Shown here: one piece after another, positions 1 through 7,439 of the stretch
Layout: every line of letters starts with the position of its first letter
How positions within the stretch are numbered: the first letter of the stretch is position 1
Source: Bacillota bacterium
GTDB lineage: Bacteria; Bacillota; Limnochordia; Limnochordales; ZCTH02-B6
Reading direction: 5' to 3'
Assembly: GCA_003387805.1 (NCBI GenBank)
Contig: QGSR01000086.1
Coordinates: 1 to 7,570 of the forward strand
Length of the DNA: 7,570 nt
Made by a program: the position numbers and the translations under genes
Notes under the pieces: model-generated
What the model saw: only the letters and a program-made list of their open reading frames with translations
Told to the model about the DNA's origin: nothing
Database searches by the model: none

Positions 1-145
1 TTACAAAAAATGTATTCGGCCGGCACCCACTATCGTCCGCCGCTGCGTGGCAAGAAACCAAAGCGTCCCATAGTGGGACGCTCCGCAACGGTTGCGTCAC
101 ACTGTGGGACGCTTCCACCGTTTCGCGCCCCACTATGGGACGCTT
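1..145. repeat. 145-bp direct repeat, copy 1
   Basis: This block is repeated at 240-384 with a 239-bp offset. The only difference I find is C at 128 against T at 367. It begins with TTACAAAAAATG at the first base of the window, so the true left edge may lie outside. The two copies diverge right after GGGACGCTT (146 against 385). The block contains three 31-bp-phased palindromes plus a 5' flank with no clear feature. The 31-bp period is not a multiple of three and the palindromes fall in shifting frames, so I read it as non-coding. No transposase gene is visible nearby. Confidence 0.95.
63..143. repeat. 31-bp-phased palindrome array, first set
   Basis: Three 19-bp inverted repeats of the form GCGTCCCA-NNN-TGGGACGC lie at 63-81 (perfect, loop TAG, extendable to 62-82), 94-112 (one mismatched pair, loop CTG) and 125-143 (C128 faces A140, loop CTA). 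The TGGGACGC arms start at 74, 105 and 136, so the period is exactly 31 bp: 19 bp of palindrome and 12 bp of linker. A degenerate copy sits at 22-40 (12 of 19 positions match) and another at 188-206, which is 1 bp off the 31-bp register. I do not recognise the family. An operator cluster, a REP-like array or a terminator-type structure are all possible. Confidence 0.85.
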
Positions 146-163
146 GCCTTCGCAACTACTCCC

Positions 164-238
164 GCCCCAGCTGTCAGTTATCCCGAAGCGTCCCTGTGCT
201 GTACGTCGTCATTTTCGGAAACGCCTCCTAGCTGGGGC
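164..238. repeat. Inverted repeat bounding the segment between the two 145-bp copies
   Basis: GCCCCAGCT at 164-172 is the exact reverse complement of AGCTGGGGC at 230-238, a 9-bp perfect arm around 57 bp. A smaller nested pair, CCGAA at 183-187 with TTCGG at 214-218, lies inside, so the whole 75-bp segment could fold as one long structure. It also contains the off-register palindrome unit at 188-206. Its function is unknown. It ends 1 bp before copy 2 of the 145-bp repeat, so it could mark an element boundary. Confidence 0.5.
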
Positions 239-239
239 T

Positions 240-384
240 TTACAAAAAATGTATTCGGCCGGCACCCACTATCGTCCGCCGCTGCGTGGCAAGAAACCAA
301 AGCGTCCCATAGTGGGACGCTCCGCAACGGTTGCGTCACACTGTGGGACGCTTCCACCGTTTCGCGTCCCACTATGGGACGCTT
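240..384. repeat. 145-bp direct repeat, copy 2
   Basis: This is the second copy of the block at 1-145. It differs at a single position, T367 in place of C128. That T completes the third palindrome (364-382), which is imperfect in copy 1. The near identity implies either recent duplication or gene-conversion-like homogenisation. An assembly artefact at a repetitive edge cannot be excluded from sequence alone. Confidence 0.95.
290..321 (-). terminator. Possible intrinsic terminator formed by the perfect palindrome (minus strand)
   Basis: Read on the minus strand, the 9-bp GC-rich hairpin at 301-321 (loop CTA) is followed by the T-rich tract TTTGGTTTCTT. This resembles a Rho-independent terminator for transcription coming from uvrA. 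The copy at 51-82 has the same arrangement. The T tract is interrupted, the position is about 400 bp past the uvrA stop, and the hairpin belongs to a repeat array that may have another role. Confidence 0.35.
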
Positions 385-444
385 CCGGTCTCTTGCATCC
401 TACGTTGGGACGTTCGCTCCGAGAAACGACCAACAATCGGTTGC
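302..444. repeat. 31-bp-phased palindrome array, second set
   Basis: Units lie at 302-320 (perfect), 333-351 (one mismatched pair) and 364-382 (perfect). Two degenerate units follow exactly in register at 395-413 (arm TGGGACGT at 406) and 426-444 (AAACGACCAACAATCGG at 424-440, matching the consensus at about 11 of 17 positions). The last two lie outside the 145-bp duplicated block. The 31-bp spacing is therefore a property of the array and not only of the duplication. The linkers are 12 bp and most begin TTCC or TCC, with little other conservation. Confidence 0.8.
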
Positions 445-721
445 CTGGCCGGTCGCACCGCCGGAGCCGCCCTTGAAGCCGCGCCTGCAGCCGTACTCGG
501 GCACGACGCCAGCGCTCGAACCTCGGTCGGTGCCGGCCCCCGCCGCCACCGCCGCCGCAATGGCTGCTGAACCCCCAAGACCTCGGCTCGGTCCTGCTCC
601 GGCTTGCCGGTTAGAACGGCCTGGGCTCTCGGACTGCAACGGTCACGGCCCCGCCGGCGCCTTCGTTCGACGCCCCGCTGCGCCGGCCCGGACGTGCCGG
701 GCCTAGCGGGCCGGCAGGCTC
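445..721. other. Non-coding stretch between the repeat array and uvrA
   Basis: I see no convincing gene in these 277 bp. Open frames on both strands encode only Ala/Gly/Pro/Arg-rich low-complexity peptides, as expected by chance at this GC content. The one structured element is the hairpin next to uvrA, listed separately. The sequence does not look like an extension or a decayed tail of uvrA, which ends at 722 with a normal-length product. Confidence 0.6.
685..703 (-). terminator. GC hairpin just downstream of uvrA, candidate terminator
   Basis: GGCCCGG (685-691) and CCGGGCC (697-703) form a perfect 7-bp all-GC stem with a 5-nt loop. It begins 18 bp past the uvrA stop in the direction of transcription. 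No T run follows it on the minus strand, so it is not a classical intrinsic terminator. It could be a U-less terminator or a 3'-end stabilising structure. A competing imperfect stem (GCCGG with CCGGC) overlaps it. Confidence 0.35.
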
Positions 722-3586
722 TCAGACCGCCCCCACCGCCGCGCCGGCGTTCAGCAGCGGCTTCAGGAACTGGCCCGTGTACGACCCGGGCACGGCCGCG
801 ACCTCCTCGGGCGTGCCGGTGGCCACCACCGTGCCGCCGCCGTCGCCGCCTTCGGGGCCCAAGTCGATGATGTAGTCGGCCGTCTTGATGACGTCCAGGT
901 TGTGCTCGATGACCAGCACCGTGTCGCCCGCCTCCACCAGACGGTTCAGTACGTCCAGCAGCTTCTCGATGTCGGCGGTGTGCAGGCCCGTCGTCGGCTC
1001 GTCCAGAATGTACAGCGTCCGGCCGTTGCTGCGGCGGCTCAGCTCGGTGGCCAGCTTCACCCGCTGCGCCTCGCCGCCCGACAGCGTGGTGGCAGGCTGG
1101 CCCAGCTGGATGTAGCCCAGCCCCACGTCGTTCAGCGTCTGCAGCTTCCTGGCGATGGCCGGGTGCGCCGAGAAAAACTCCAGCGCCTCGTCCACCCGCA
1201 TCTCCAAGACGTCCGCAATGTTTTTGCCCTTGTACCGCACTTCCAGTGTTTCCCGGTTGTACCGCTTGCCTTTGCACACTTCGCACGGCACGTACACGTC
1301 GGGCAAAAAGTGCATCTCGATGCGGATGATGCCGTCGCCCGCGCACGCCTCGCAGCGGCCGCCTTTGACGTTGAAGCTGAACCGGCCCGGCTTGTAGCCC
1401 CGCATGGCCGCCTCGGGCACTTGCGCAAACAACGCCCGGATGCCGTCAAACGCGCCGGTATACGTGGCCGGGTTCGACCGCGGCGTCCGCCCGATGGGCG
1501 ACTGGTCGATGTCAATGACTTTGTCCAGATGCTCGATGCCGTCGATGCCGTCGTGTTCGCCCGGCCGGGCGCCCGCGCCGTGCAGCTTCTGCGCCAGCGC
1601 CTTGTACAAAATCTCGTTGACCAGCGTGCTCTTGCCCGAACCCGACACGCCGGTGACGCAGACGAACATGCCCAGCGGAATTTCCACGTCGATGTTCTTC
1701 AGGTTGTTCTCCCGGGCGCCCCGGATGCGCAGCACCTTGCCGTTGCCCCGCCGCCGGGCCGCAGGCACCCGAATCGCTCGCCGCCCGGACAAGAACTGGC
1801 CCGTCACCGAGCGGGGCTCGGCCATAATCTCCTCCAGCGTCCCGGCCGCCACCACCTGGCCGCCGTGCTTGCCGGCGCCCGGGCCGATGTCCACGATGAA
1901 ATCCGCGGCCCGGATCGTATCATCGTCGTGCTCCACCACGATGACGGTGTTGCCCAGATCCCGCAAGCCCTTCAGCGCGTCCAGCAGCTTGTTGTTGTCC
2001 CGCTGGTGCAGGCCGATGCTGGGCTCGTCCAAAATGTACAGCACGCCCACCAGCTGCGAGCCGATTTGCGTGGCCAGCCGGATGCGCTGGGCCTCGCCGC
2101 CCGACAGCGTACCCGCCGCCCGGTCCAGCGTCAGGTAGTCCAGGCCCACGTTGACGAGGAAGCCCAGCCGGGCGCGGATTTCCTTCAGCACCTGGTGGGC
2201 GATGACCCGGTCCCGTTCGCTGAGCTCCAGGTTCCCGAAAAACTCCAGCGCGTCCCGGATGGACATGGCCGTCACTTCGACGATGTTCTTGCCGCCCACG
2301 GTGACGGCCAAAGACTCGGGCCGCAGTCGCCCGCCGCCGCAGGCGGTGCACGGGCGGCTGCTCATGTACTTCTCGATCTCGGCCCGGTGCCAGGCCGACG
2401 TGGACTCCCGATGGCGCCGGGTCAGCTGGGGCACCACGCCCTCAAAGGACGACTCGTACATCCGCCTCCGGCCCTGCCGGTTGACGTACTCAAACGGGTA
2501 CTTGCGCGTCCCCGTGCCGTACAGAAGCACCTGGAGGTGCTCCTCCGGCAGCCGGCCCATGGGCGCGTCCATGTCGATGCCGTGCACCTGGCACACCGTC
2601 TCCAGCACCGCATGGAGCCAGCGGCTGTGGCTGCTGGCCCACGGCAGGATGCCGCCTTCCCGGATGGACAAATTCTTGTTGATGACCAAGTCCGGGTCGA
2701 TCTCCATGCGCACGCCCAGGCCGTCGCACTGCGGGCACGCGCCGTAGGGGCTGTTAAAGGAAAACATGCGCGGCGACAGTTCCTCGATGCTGATGCCGCA
2801 GTCCGGGCACGCCAGCTTCTCGCTGAACAGCAGCTCCTGCGGCTCCGCGCCCTCCTGGCCCCGGCGGCCCAGCACGTGGATAAGCACCAAACCGTCGGCC
2901 CGCCGCAGCGCGGTCTCAATGGAGTCGGCCAGCCGCCCTTCGATGCCCTCCCGGACCACGATACGGTCCACGACGATCTCGATCCAGTGCTTCTTGTTCT
3001 TGTCCAGGTCGACGGGCTCCGACGCCTCCCGCATCTCGCCGTCGACCCGCACCCGCACGAACCCTTCCCGGGCGATCTCCTGCAGCAGCTTCTTGTACTC
3101 GCCCTTGCGGCCCCGCACCACCGGCGACAGCACCTGCAGGCGGGTGCCTTCGCCCAGCGCCATGACCTGGTCCACGATCTGCTCTACCGTCTGCTGCGCA
3201 ATGGGCCGGCCGCAGCTGGGACAGTGCGGCTTGCCGATGCGCGCGTACAAAAGCCGCAAGTAGTCGTACACTTCCGTCACGGTGCCCACCGTGGAACGGG
3301 GGTTGCGGCTGGTGGTCTTCTGGTCGATGGAAATGGCCGGCGACAACCCTTCGATGAAATCCACGTCGGGTTTGTCCATCTGGCCGAGAAACTGGCGCGC
3401 GTACGCGGACAGCGACTCCACGTAGCGGCGCTGCCCCTCGGCGTAGATGGTGTCAAAGGCCAAAGACGACTTGCCCGACCCGGACAAGCCGGTAAACACC
3501 ACCAGCTTGTCCCGCGGAATCTCCAAATCGATGTTCTTTAGGTTGTGCTGACGCGCACCGCGTATCACAAGCTTTTTCGTAGACAC
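722..3586 (-). CDS. uvrA: UvrABC excinuclease subunit A (UvrA)
   Basis: UvrA is the damage-sensing ATPase of nucleotide excision repair. As a cytoplasmic dimer it loads UvrB onto lesions. The product is 954 aa, the usual family length, and has two ABC ATPase modules: Walker A GLSGSGKS (33-40) and GVSGSGKS (646-653), signatures LSGGEAQ (494-500 and 835-841), and Walker [13 protein letters not shown] (516-527) and [12 protein letters not shown] (858-869). Zinc-binding cysteines are C260/C263/C284/C287 in the first insertion and C745/C748/C768/C771 in the C-terminal zinc finger needed for damage-specific binding. C413/C416 form a further CXXC. The start is GTG at 3586, giving the canonical N-terminus [18 protein letters not shown], with a GGGGAA-type ribosome binding site close upstream. 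It lies 44 bp after uvrB with no promoter seen between them, so it is probably cotranscribed and controlled from the SOS box before uvrB. Nothing is truncated. Confidence 0.98.
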   Translation of the reverse strand: MSTKKLVIRGARQHNLKNIDLEIPRDKLVVFTGLSGSGKSSLAFDTIYAEGQRRYVESLSAYARQFLGQMDKPDVDFIEGLSPAISIDQKTTSRNPRSTVGTVTEVYDYLRLLYARIGKPHCPSCGRPIAQQTVEQIVDQVMALGEGTRLQVLSPVVRGRKGEYKKLLQEIAREGFVRVRVDGEMREASEPVDLDKNKKHWIEIVVDRIVVREGIEGRLADSIETALRRADGLVLIHVLGRRGQEGAEPQELLFSEKLACPDCGISIEELSPRMFSFNSPYGACPQCDGLGVRMEIDPDLVINKNLSIREGGILPWASSHSRWLHAVLETVCQVHGIDMDAPMGRLPEEHLQVLLYGTGTRKYPFEYVNRQGRRRMYESSFEGVVPQLTRRHRESTSAWHRAEIEKYMSSRPCTACGGGRLRPESLAVTVGGKNIVEVTAMSIRDALEFFGNLELSERDRVIAHQVLKEIRARLGFLVNVGLDYLTLDRAAGTLSGGEAQRIRLATQIGSQLVGVLYILDEPSIGLHQRDNNKLLDALKGLRDLGNTVIVVEHDDDTIRAADFIVDIGPGAGKHGGQVVAAGTLEEIMAEPRSVTGQFLSGRRAIRVPAARRRGNGKVLRIRGARENNLKNIDVEIPLGMFVCVTGVSGSGKSTLVNEILYKALAQKLHGAGARPGEHDGIDGIEHLDKVIDIDQSPIGRTPRSNPATYTGAFDGIRALFAQVPEAAMRGYKPGRFSFNVKGGRCEACAGDGIIRIEMHFLPDVYVPCEVCKGKRYNRETLEVRYKGKNIADVLEMRVDEALEFFSAHPAIARKLQTLNDVGLGYIQLGQPATTLSGGEAQRVKLATELSRRSNGRTLYILDEPTTGLHTADIEKLLDVLNRLVEAGDTVLVIEHNLDVIKTADYIIDLGPEGGDGGGTVVATGTPEEVAAVPGSYTGQFLKPLLNAGAAVGAV

Positions 3587-3630
3587 CGTCGTTCCCCGTT
3601 TCCTGCCGGAAAATCAGCGGCGCGGCCGCC

Positions 3631-5649
3631 TCAGCCGGCGACCTCCATGGTCAGGAGCAGCTCCCGCAGCTCCTTGACCTCGTCCCGCAGCTCGGCCGCC
3701 CGCTCGAAGAGCAGCTCCTCGGCCGCGGCGAACATTTCCGCCTCCAGCTCCTGAATGCGCCGGGCCAGCTCCTCCGGCGACATGGACATGACCTCCGCCC
3801 GCTTCTCGGCCGCCGCATCGTAGCGGGCCTGCTCCTCGGCGGCCCGGGTCTGCTGCACGATGTCCCGCACCGCCTTCTGCACCGTCTCGGGCGTGATGCC
3901 GTGCTTTTCGTTGTACTCCATCTGAATCCTGCGCCGGCGGTTGGTTTCGTCAATGGCCCGCCGCATGGAGTCCGTGATGGTGTCGGCGTACATGACCACC
4001 CGCCCGTGGACGTTGCGGGCCGCCCGGCCGATGGTCTGAATGAGCGACGTCTCCGACCGCAGGAAGCCTTCCTTGTCCGCGTCCAAAATCGCGACCAGCG
4101 ACACTTCCGGCAAGTCCAGGCCTTCCCGCAGCAAGTTGATGCCCACGAGAATGTCGAACTCGCCCAGCCGCAGGTCCCGCAAAATCTCCACCCGCTCCAG
4201 CGCCGTGATGTCCGAGTGCAAATACCGCACCTTCATGCCCATGTCGGCCAGGTAATCGGTCAAATCCTCGGCCATCTTCTTGGTCAGCGTCGTCACCAGC
4301 ACCCGCTCGCCCCGGGCGATGACTTGCCGGCACTCCTCCATCAAATCGTCGATCTGGCCCTCCACGGGCTTCACCACGACCTCCGGGTCCACCAGCCCCG
4401 TGGGCCGGATGATCTGCTCCACGATGCGCTGGCTCTTCTCCCGCTCGTACGGGCCCGGCGTGGCCGACGTAAACACCACCTGGTTCAGCCGCTCCTCGAA
4501 CTCCTCGAAGGTCAGCGGCCGGTTGTCCAGCGCCGACGGCAGCCGGAAACCGTACTCCACCAGCGTTTCCTTGCGCGACCGGTCGCCGTTGTACATGGCC
4601 CGCACCTGCGGAATCGTCTGGTGCGACTCGTCGATGATCATCAAGTAGTCTTTCGGGAAATAGTCCAGCAGCGTCGCCGGCGGCTCGCCCGCGGCCCGGC
4701 CGTCCAGATGCCGCGAATAGTTCTCGACGCCCTGGCAGTACCCCACTTCCTGCAGCATTTCCAAATCGTACTTCGTCCGCTGCTCCAGCCTCTGCGCCTC
4801 CAGCAGCATGCCGTTGTCCCGGAAATACTTGAGCCGCTCGTGCAGCTCGGCCTCGATGGACTCGATGGCCCGGCGCAGCTTCTCCTCGGGCGTGATAAAG
4901 TGCGTCGCCGGGTAAATGCGGATTTCGTCCTTCTCGCCCAAAATTTCGCCGGTCAGCGCGTCCACCTCGACGATGCGCTCCACCTCGTCGCCGAAAAACT
5001 CGATGCGCACGATGTTTTCCTCGTACGCCGGCACGATTTCCACCACGTCGCCCCGCACCCGGAAGGTGCCGCGCTTGAAACCGTAGTCGTTGCGCTGGTA
5101 CTGGATGCCCACCAGGCGCCGCAGCACGTTGTCCCGGTCCCGGATGTCGCCGTGCTTCAGCGACAGCTTCATGCCGACGTAGTCCTCGGGCGAGCCCAGG
5201 CCGTAGATACACGACACGCTGGCCACGATGATCACGTCCCGCCGCTCGAACAGCGCGCTGGTGGCCGCGTGCCGCAGCCGGTCGATCTCGTCGTTGATGG
5301 ACGCGTCTTTCTCGATGTACGTGTCCGTCTGGGGCACGTACGCTTCAGGCTGGTAATAGTCGTAATAGCTGATGAAATAATGCACCGCGTTGTGCGGGAA
5401 AAACTCGCGGAACTCCGCGGCCAGCTGGGCCGCCAGCGTCTTGTTGTGCGCGAGGACCAGAGTCGGGCGCTGCACCCGCTCGATCACCTTGGCCATGGTA
5501 TACGTCTTGCCCGTGCCGGTGGCGCCCAAAAGCGTCTGGAAGCGCAGTCCCGCCTCGATGCCCTCCACGAGCTGCTCGATGGCCTGCGGCTGATCGCCTT
5601 TCGGCGTGTAATCGGACACCAGTCGAAACCGCTGCTCCGCCACGCTCAT
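3631..5649 (-). CDS. uvrB: UvrABC excinuclease subunit B (UvrB)
   Basis: UvrB is the helicase-like central factor of nucleotide excision repair. It receives damaged DNA from UvrA, verifies the lesion and recruits UvrC for dual incision. The product is 672 aa, full length for the family. Visible elements are Walker A GATGTGKT (42-49), the tyrosine-rich beta-hairpin that clamps DNA ([17 protein letters not shown], about 95-111), the Walker B-type DESH box (340-343), motif [11 protein letters not shown] (538-546), and a C-terminal UVR coiled-coil domain (about 631-667) that contacts UvrC. The start is ATG at 5649 with GAGG a few bases upstream; an ATG 10 nt earlier is out of frame. It is the first gene of the uvrBA pair, with its own extended -10 promoter and LexA-type operator in the 70 bp upstream. 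That order and control are familiar from Bacillota. Confidence 0.98.
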   Translation of the reverse strand: MSVAEQRFRLVSDYTPKGDQPQAIEQLVEGIEAGLRFQTLLGATGTGKTYTMAKVIERVQRPTLVLAHNKTLAAQLAAEFREFFPHNAVHYFISYYDYYQPEAYVPQTDTYIEKDASINDEIDRLRHAATSALFERRDVIIVASVSCIYGLGSPEDYVGMKLSLKHGDIRDRDNVLRRLVGIQYQRNDYGFKRGTFRVRGDVVEIVPAYEENIVRIEFFGDEVERIVEVDALTGEILGEKDEIRIYPATHFITPEEKLRRAIESIEAELHERLKYFRDNGMLLEAQRLEQRTKYDLEMLQEVGYCQGVENYSRHLDGRAAGEPPATLLDYFPKDYLMIIDESHQTIPQVRAMYNGDRSRKETLVEYGFRLPSALDNRPLTFEEFEERLNQVVFTSATPGPYEREKSQRIVEQIIRPTGLVDPEVVVKPVEGQIDDLMEECRQVIARGERVLVTTLTKKMAEDLTDYLADMGMKVRYLHSDITALERVEILRDLRLGEFDILVGINLLREGLDLPEVSLVAILDADKEGFLRSETSLIQTIGRAARNVHGRVVMYADTITDSMRRAIDETNRRRRIQMEYNEKHGITPETVQKAVRDIVQQTRAAEEQARYDAAAEKRAEVMSMSPEELARRIQELEAEMFAAAEELLFERAAELRDEVKELRELLLTMEVAG

Positions 5650-5672
5650 TCCCCCTCATTGTGCACGTGTAA

Positions 5673-5681
5673 AGTATAGCA
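5673..5681 (-). promoter_or_regulatory. Extended -10 promoter for uvrBA
   Basis: On the minus strand, TGCTATACT combines a TATACT -10 hexamer (5673-5678) with the TGN extended -10 motif. No good -35 hexamer is present at 16-18 bp spacing, which is tolerable for an extended -10 promoter. A start about 7 nt downstream would leave a leader of roughly 15 nt carrying the GAGG ribosome binding site. This AT-rich patch stands out in very GC-rich DNA. Confidence 0.6.
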
Positions 5682-5697
5682 CAAAGGGGTGGCGATC

Positions 5698-5711
5698 CGC
5701 ACGCCCGTTCG
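5698..5711 (-). promoter_or_regulatory. Candidate LexA operator (SOS box) for uvrBA
   Basis: The minus strand reads CGAACGGGCGTGCG. The B. subtilis LexA consensus, as I recall it, is CGAACRNRYGTTYG, and this site matches at 13 of 14 positions; the exception is G for the second T of GTT. It sits 9 bp past the end of the DUF342-like gene and covers the expected -35 region of the extended -10 promoter, so bound LexA would block RNA polymerase. uvrBA is a classic SOS target. The assignment rests on the motif match and its position. Confidence 0.65.
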
Positions 5712-5719
5712 GTGATCCT

Positions 5720-6424
5720 TTAGGCCGGGTCTGCCGCCGTGGTGCCGGCGGCCGCGCCCCGCCGGCCTTCCCCGGGCCGCTTCCCCGCGCCGGGCCCCGC
5801 CTCGGCCCACGACGCCGCGGTCACCTCCAGCTCCCGGCCGGCCGGCCGCACCACCACGCCTCGCGCGCCCGTGCGAAACACGCAGCCGGCGCCGCCGATG
5901 ACCACGTGCACGCCGGGATGCACCCGCCGCGCCTTGAACACGCCGTCTTCGAGAATGGTGATGCGCACCTCGGTGCCCCACGGGCTGCCCGCTTCGTCCA
6001 TGGTCACATGGCCCCGGCTGACCGTCGCCGCTTCGCCGCGAAAGACGCCGGATTCCACGGTGACCCCCGTGCCGGCCCACAGCCGCGAATAGAAGCAGCC
6101 GCCCCGCTGAAGGATGATTTGGCCGCTGGCCCACACCTCGGAGTTGTGCACGTGCCGGGCCACCACGTCCGCCACGGGGCCCTGGCGCTGCTCCTCGTCG
6201 AACCTCCCGGCGAAATCCCGGCACCGCCGGGCCAGTTCGGCGATTTCACCGATGTCGCGCACGAAAACGGGACCCAGCCCGGCCAGCCGATGGTGCAGCG
6301 TGGCCGTGAACTCCACGAAGGCCGCCTCCATCCACGTCGCGGCGCCGTGCTGCCCGACAAACCGCAGCACGCCCTCGACCCGCTCCACGACGCCGGGGAA
6401 TTTGGTCTCCAGCAGCCGCTTCAT
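5720..6424 (-). CDS. Small FapA/DUF342-like beta-helix protein
   Basis: The product is a 234-aa cytoplasmic-looking protein with no signal peptide or membrane segment. Residues 1-90 look helical and charged. Residues about 91-185 resemble the repetitive beta-helix region of FapA/DUF342 proteins: a HNSEVWASGQIIL strand, then CFYSRLWAGTGVTVESGVFRG, then GHVTMDEAGSPWGTEVRI. The C-terminal 35 residues are Ala/Gly/Pro-rich and probably disordered. FapA-family proteins are linked to flagellar assembly and cell-surface polarity, but their biochemistry is poorly known. Full FapA proteins usually exceed 400 aa, so this is a short version, apparently without the N-terminal part. The ATG at 6424 overlaps the stop of the EAL gene (ATGA) and has GGGAG upstream, which implies translational coupling and a shared role. 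The family call is from residue pattern only. A stand-alone polymer-forming (bactofilin-like) protein is the main alternative. Confidence 0.6.
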   Translation of the reverse strand: MKRLLETKFPGVVERVEGVLRFVGQHGAATWMEAAFVEFTATLHHRLAGLGPVFVRDIGEIAELARRCRDFAGRFDEEQRQGPVADVVARHVHNSEVWASGQIILQRGGCFYSRLWAGTGVTVESGVFRGEAATVSRGHVTMDEAGSPWGTEVRITILEDGVFKARRVHPGVHVVIGGAGCVFRTGARGVVVRPAGRELEVTAASWAEAGPGAGKRPGEGRRGAAAGTTAADPA

Positions 6425-7269
6425 CGCGCTCCCGCCCATCCGAACCCGCGCCGGCTTTCGGCCGCCCGGCCTTCCGCCCACGCGGACAGAAAGTTCCGCA
6501 TCTCCTCCGCGGCTTGCGGCCGGCTGAAGTAGAAACCTTGGCCGAAGCACGCCAGCTCCTGCACGACGGCGGCCTGCGCCGCGGTCTCCACGCCCTCTAC
6601 CGTCACGCCCAGGCCGTCTTCGTGCATGCCTTTGACGATGGTCCGCAGCATTTTGACGTCGCGGCGGCACGCGGGCACGTCCCGCAAAAACAGCCGGTCC
6701 AGCTTGACGCCGTCCAGCGGCAGCTCCTTGAGGCAGTACAGGCTCGCAAAACCGGTGCCGAAGTCGTCCAAGACCACGGACACGCCCATGCCGCGCAGTT
6801 GGTCCAGCGCGGGCCGCACTGCCGCGGGGTCGAACCGGGCCCGCTCGGCCAGCTCCAGTTTCACGTTGTTCGGCGCCAGGCCCGCCGTGTCCAGCGCGTC
6901 GGACACGTCCTGCACCACGGTCGCGGCGTCCATCAGCTGCTGGGCCTCGACGTTGACGCTGACGAACCAGTCCGGGCTGTCGTCCTCCCGCTGGATCCAG
7001 TCCGCGAGGCCCCGGCACGCTTCCTTCAGAACCCACCGCGTCAACGGCTCGATGGCCCCCGTCTCGGCGGCCAGCGAGATAAAGCGCTCCGGATACAGCA
7101 AACCGAGCCGCGGGTGCTGCCACCGCACCAGCGCCTCGAACCCGGCGATTTCCATGGTTTGCATGTCGACGATCGGCTGGCAATGCAAGCGCAGCTGCTC
7201 CTCCGTGACCACGCTGCGCAGGTCGTCGGCCAGCGGAAAGCACACCGAGTCGTGCGCCGCCCTCTCCAT
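6421..7269 (-). CDS. Stand-alone EAL-domain cyclic-di-GMP phosphodiesterase
   Basis: EAL proteins hydrolyse cyclic di-GMP to linear pGpG and so favour motility over biofilm. The 282-aa product is essentially one EAL domain, without GGDEF, PAS or membrane segments. Residues expected for catalysis appear intact: E45 in the signature EALVRW (45-50), N106 in VSVNVEAQQL, E139 in KLELAE, D168/D169 in LDDFGTGF with loop 6 following, K189 in VKLDR, E225/E228 in VEGVET, and Q244 in GQGFYF. An active enzyme is therefore likely, although EAL proteins can also act as c-di-GMP sensors. The start is ATG at 7269, with GGAG about 10 nt upstream; an ATG 8 nt upstream is out of frame. The stop overlaps the start of the DUF342-like gene, so the two form a coupled pair. 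A Cys- and Arg-rich patch near 200 (ACRRD) has no obvious role. Confidence 0.93.
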   Translation of the reverse strand: MERAAHDSVCFPLADDLRSVVTEEQLRLHCQPIVDMQTMEIAGFEALVRWQHPRLGLLYPERFISLAAETGAIEPLTRWVLKEACRGLADWIQREDDSPDWFVSVNVEAQQLMDAATVVQDVSDALDTAGLAPNNVKLELAERARFDPAAVRPALDQLRGMGVSVVLDDFGTGFASLYCLKELPLDGVKLDRLFLRDVPACRRDVKMLRTIVKGMHEDGLGVTVEGVETAAQAAVVQELACFGQGFYFSRPQAAEEMRNFLSAWAEGRAAESRRGFGWAGAR

Positions 7270-7380
7270 CGGTGCATCACTCCAAAAAACACCAGTCTGT
7301 GGCGATCCCGTTTAAATTTACAGAATCCTGGGGCGGGGCGACAGCGCGCAACGTCACGAGGTGGTGTGACTTGTGTCACC
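7270..7380. promoter_or_regulatory. Upstream region of the EAL gene with GTCAC/GTGAC half-sites
   Basis: A short AT-rich patch (TTTAAATTTA, 7311-7320) lies about 45 bp upstream of the EAL start and may hold the -10, though no clean sigma-A promoter is visible. Further upstream three alternating half-sites occur: GTCAC (7353-7357), GTGAC (7366-7370) and GTCAC (7375-7379). The last two form a perfect 5-bp inverted repeat around TTGT. They could be an operator for the EAL-DUF342 pair, but no regulator can be named. Confidence 0.35.
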
Positions 7381-7439
7381 AACGGGAGGGACTCCCCAAG
7401 GGCGCCGGCCGGGACGGCGCGCCGCGGCGGCCGGCGGTG

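Noticed and set aside
63..413. c-di-GMP (GEMM) riboswitch, because of the TGGGACGC string near a c-di-GMP gene
   Set aside because: The GEMM core GGGACGCAAAGCC and its second helix are missing. Here the string is one arm of a palindrome and lies downstream of uvrA, not upstream of the EAL gene.
403..416. A second LexA-like box (CGTTGGGACGTTCG)
   Set aside because: It has three mismatches, all in the left half-site. It lies within a degenerate array unit with no promoter or gene start beside it.
63..444. CRISPR array
   Set aside because: The repeated part is a 19-bp palindrome with linkers of only 12 bp, some of them similar to each other. That is too short for spacers, and no cas gene is present.
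92..706. Possible 204-aa plus-strand protein across the repeat array
   Set aside because: The 31-bp period is not a multiple of three, so the repeats are read in shifting frames. The predicted protein has no stable repeat, and the DNA palindrome is the conserved feature.
902..3541. Very long plus-strand open frame (879 codons) antisense to uvrA
   Set aside because: Its product is rich in Arg, Ala, His and Val, with no domain and biased composition. It mirrors the strongly conserved uvrA frame in GC-rich DNA and has no independent start signal.
3901..5679. Plus-strand open frame of 592 codons antisense to uvrB
   Set aside because: It has the same mirror-frame composition and covers a fully intact, conserved uvrB. 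Nothing supports translation.
5720..7243. A 507-codon minus-strand frame that would fuse an N-terminal extension onto the DUF342-like protein
   Set aside because: The part upstream of 6424 is the out-of-frame shadow of the intact EAL gene. The ATG at 6424 has a ribosome binding site and a classic ATGA overlap.
7270..7310. T-run terminator on the minus strand (GTGTTTTTTGG just before the EAL gene)
   Set aside because: Only a 3-bp stem can form in front of the T run, so there is no real hairpin.
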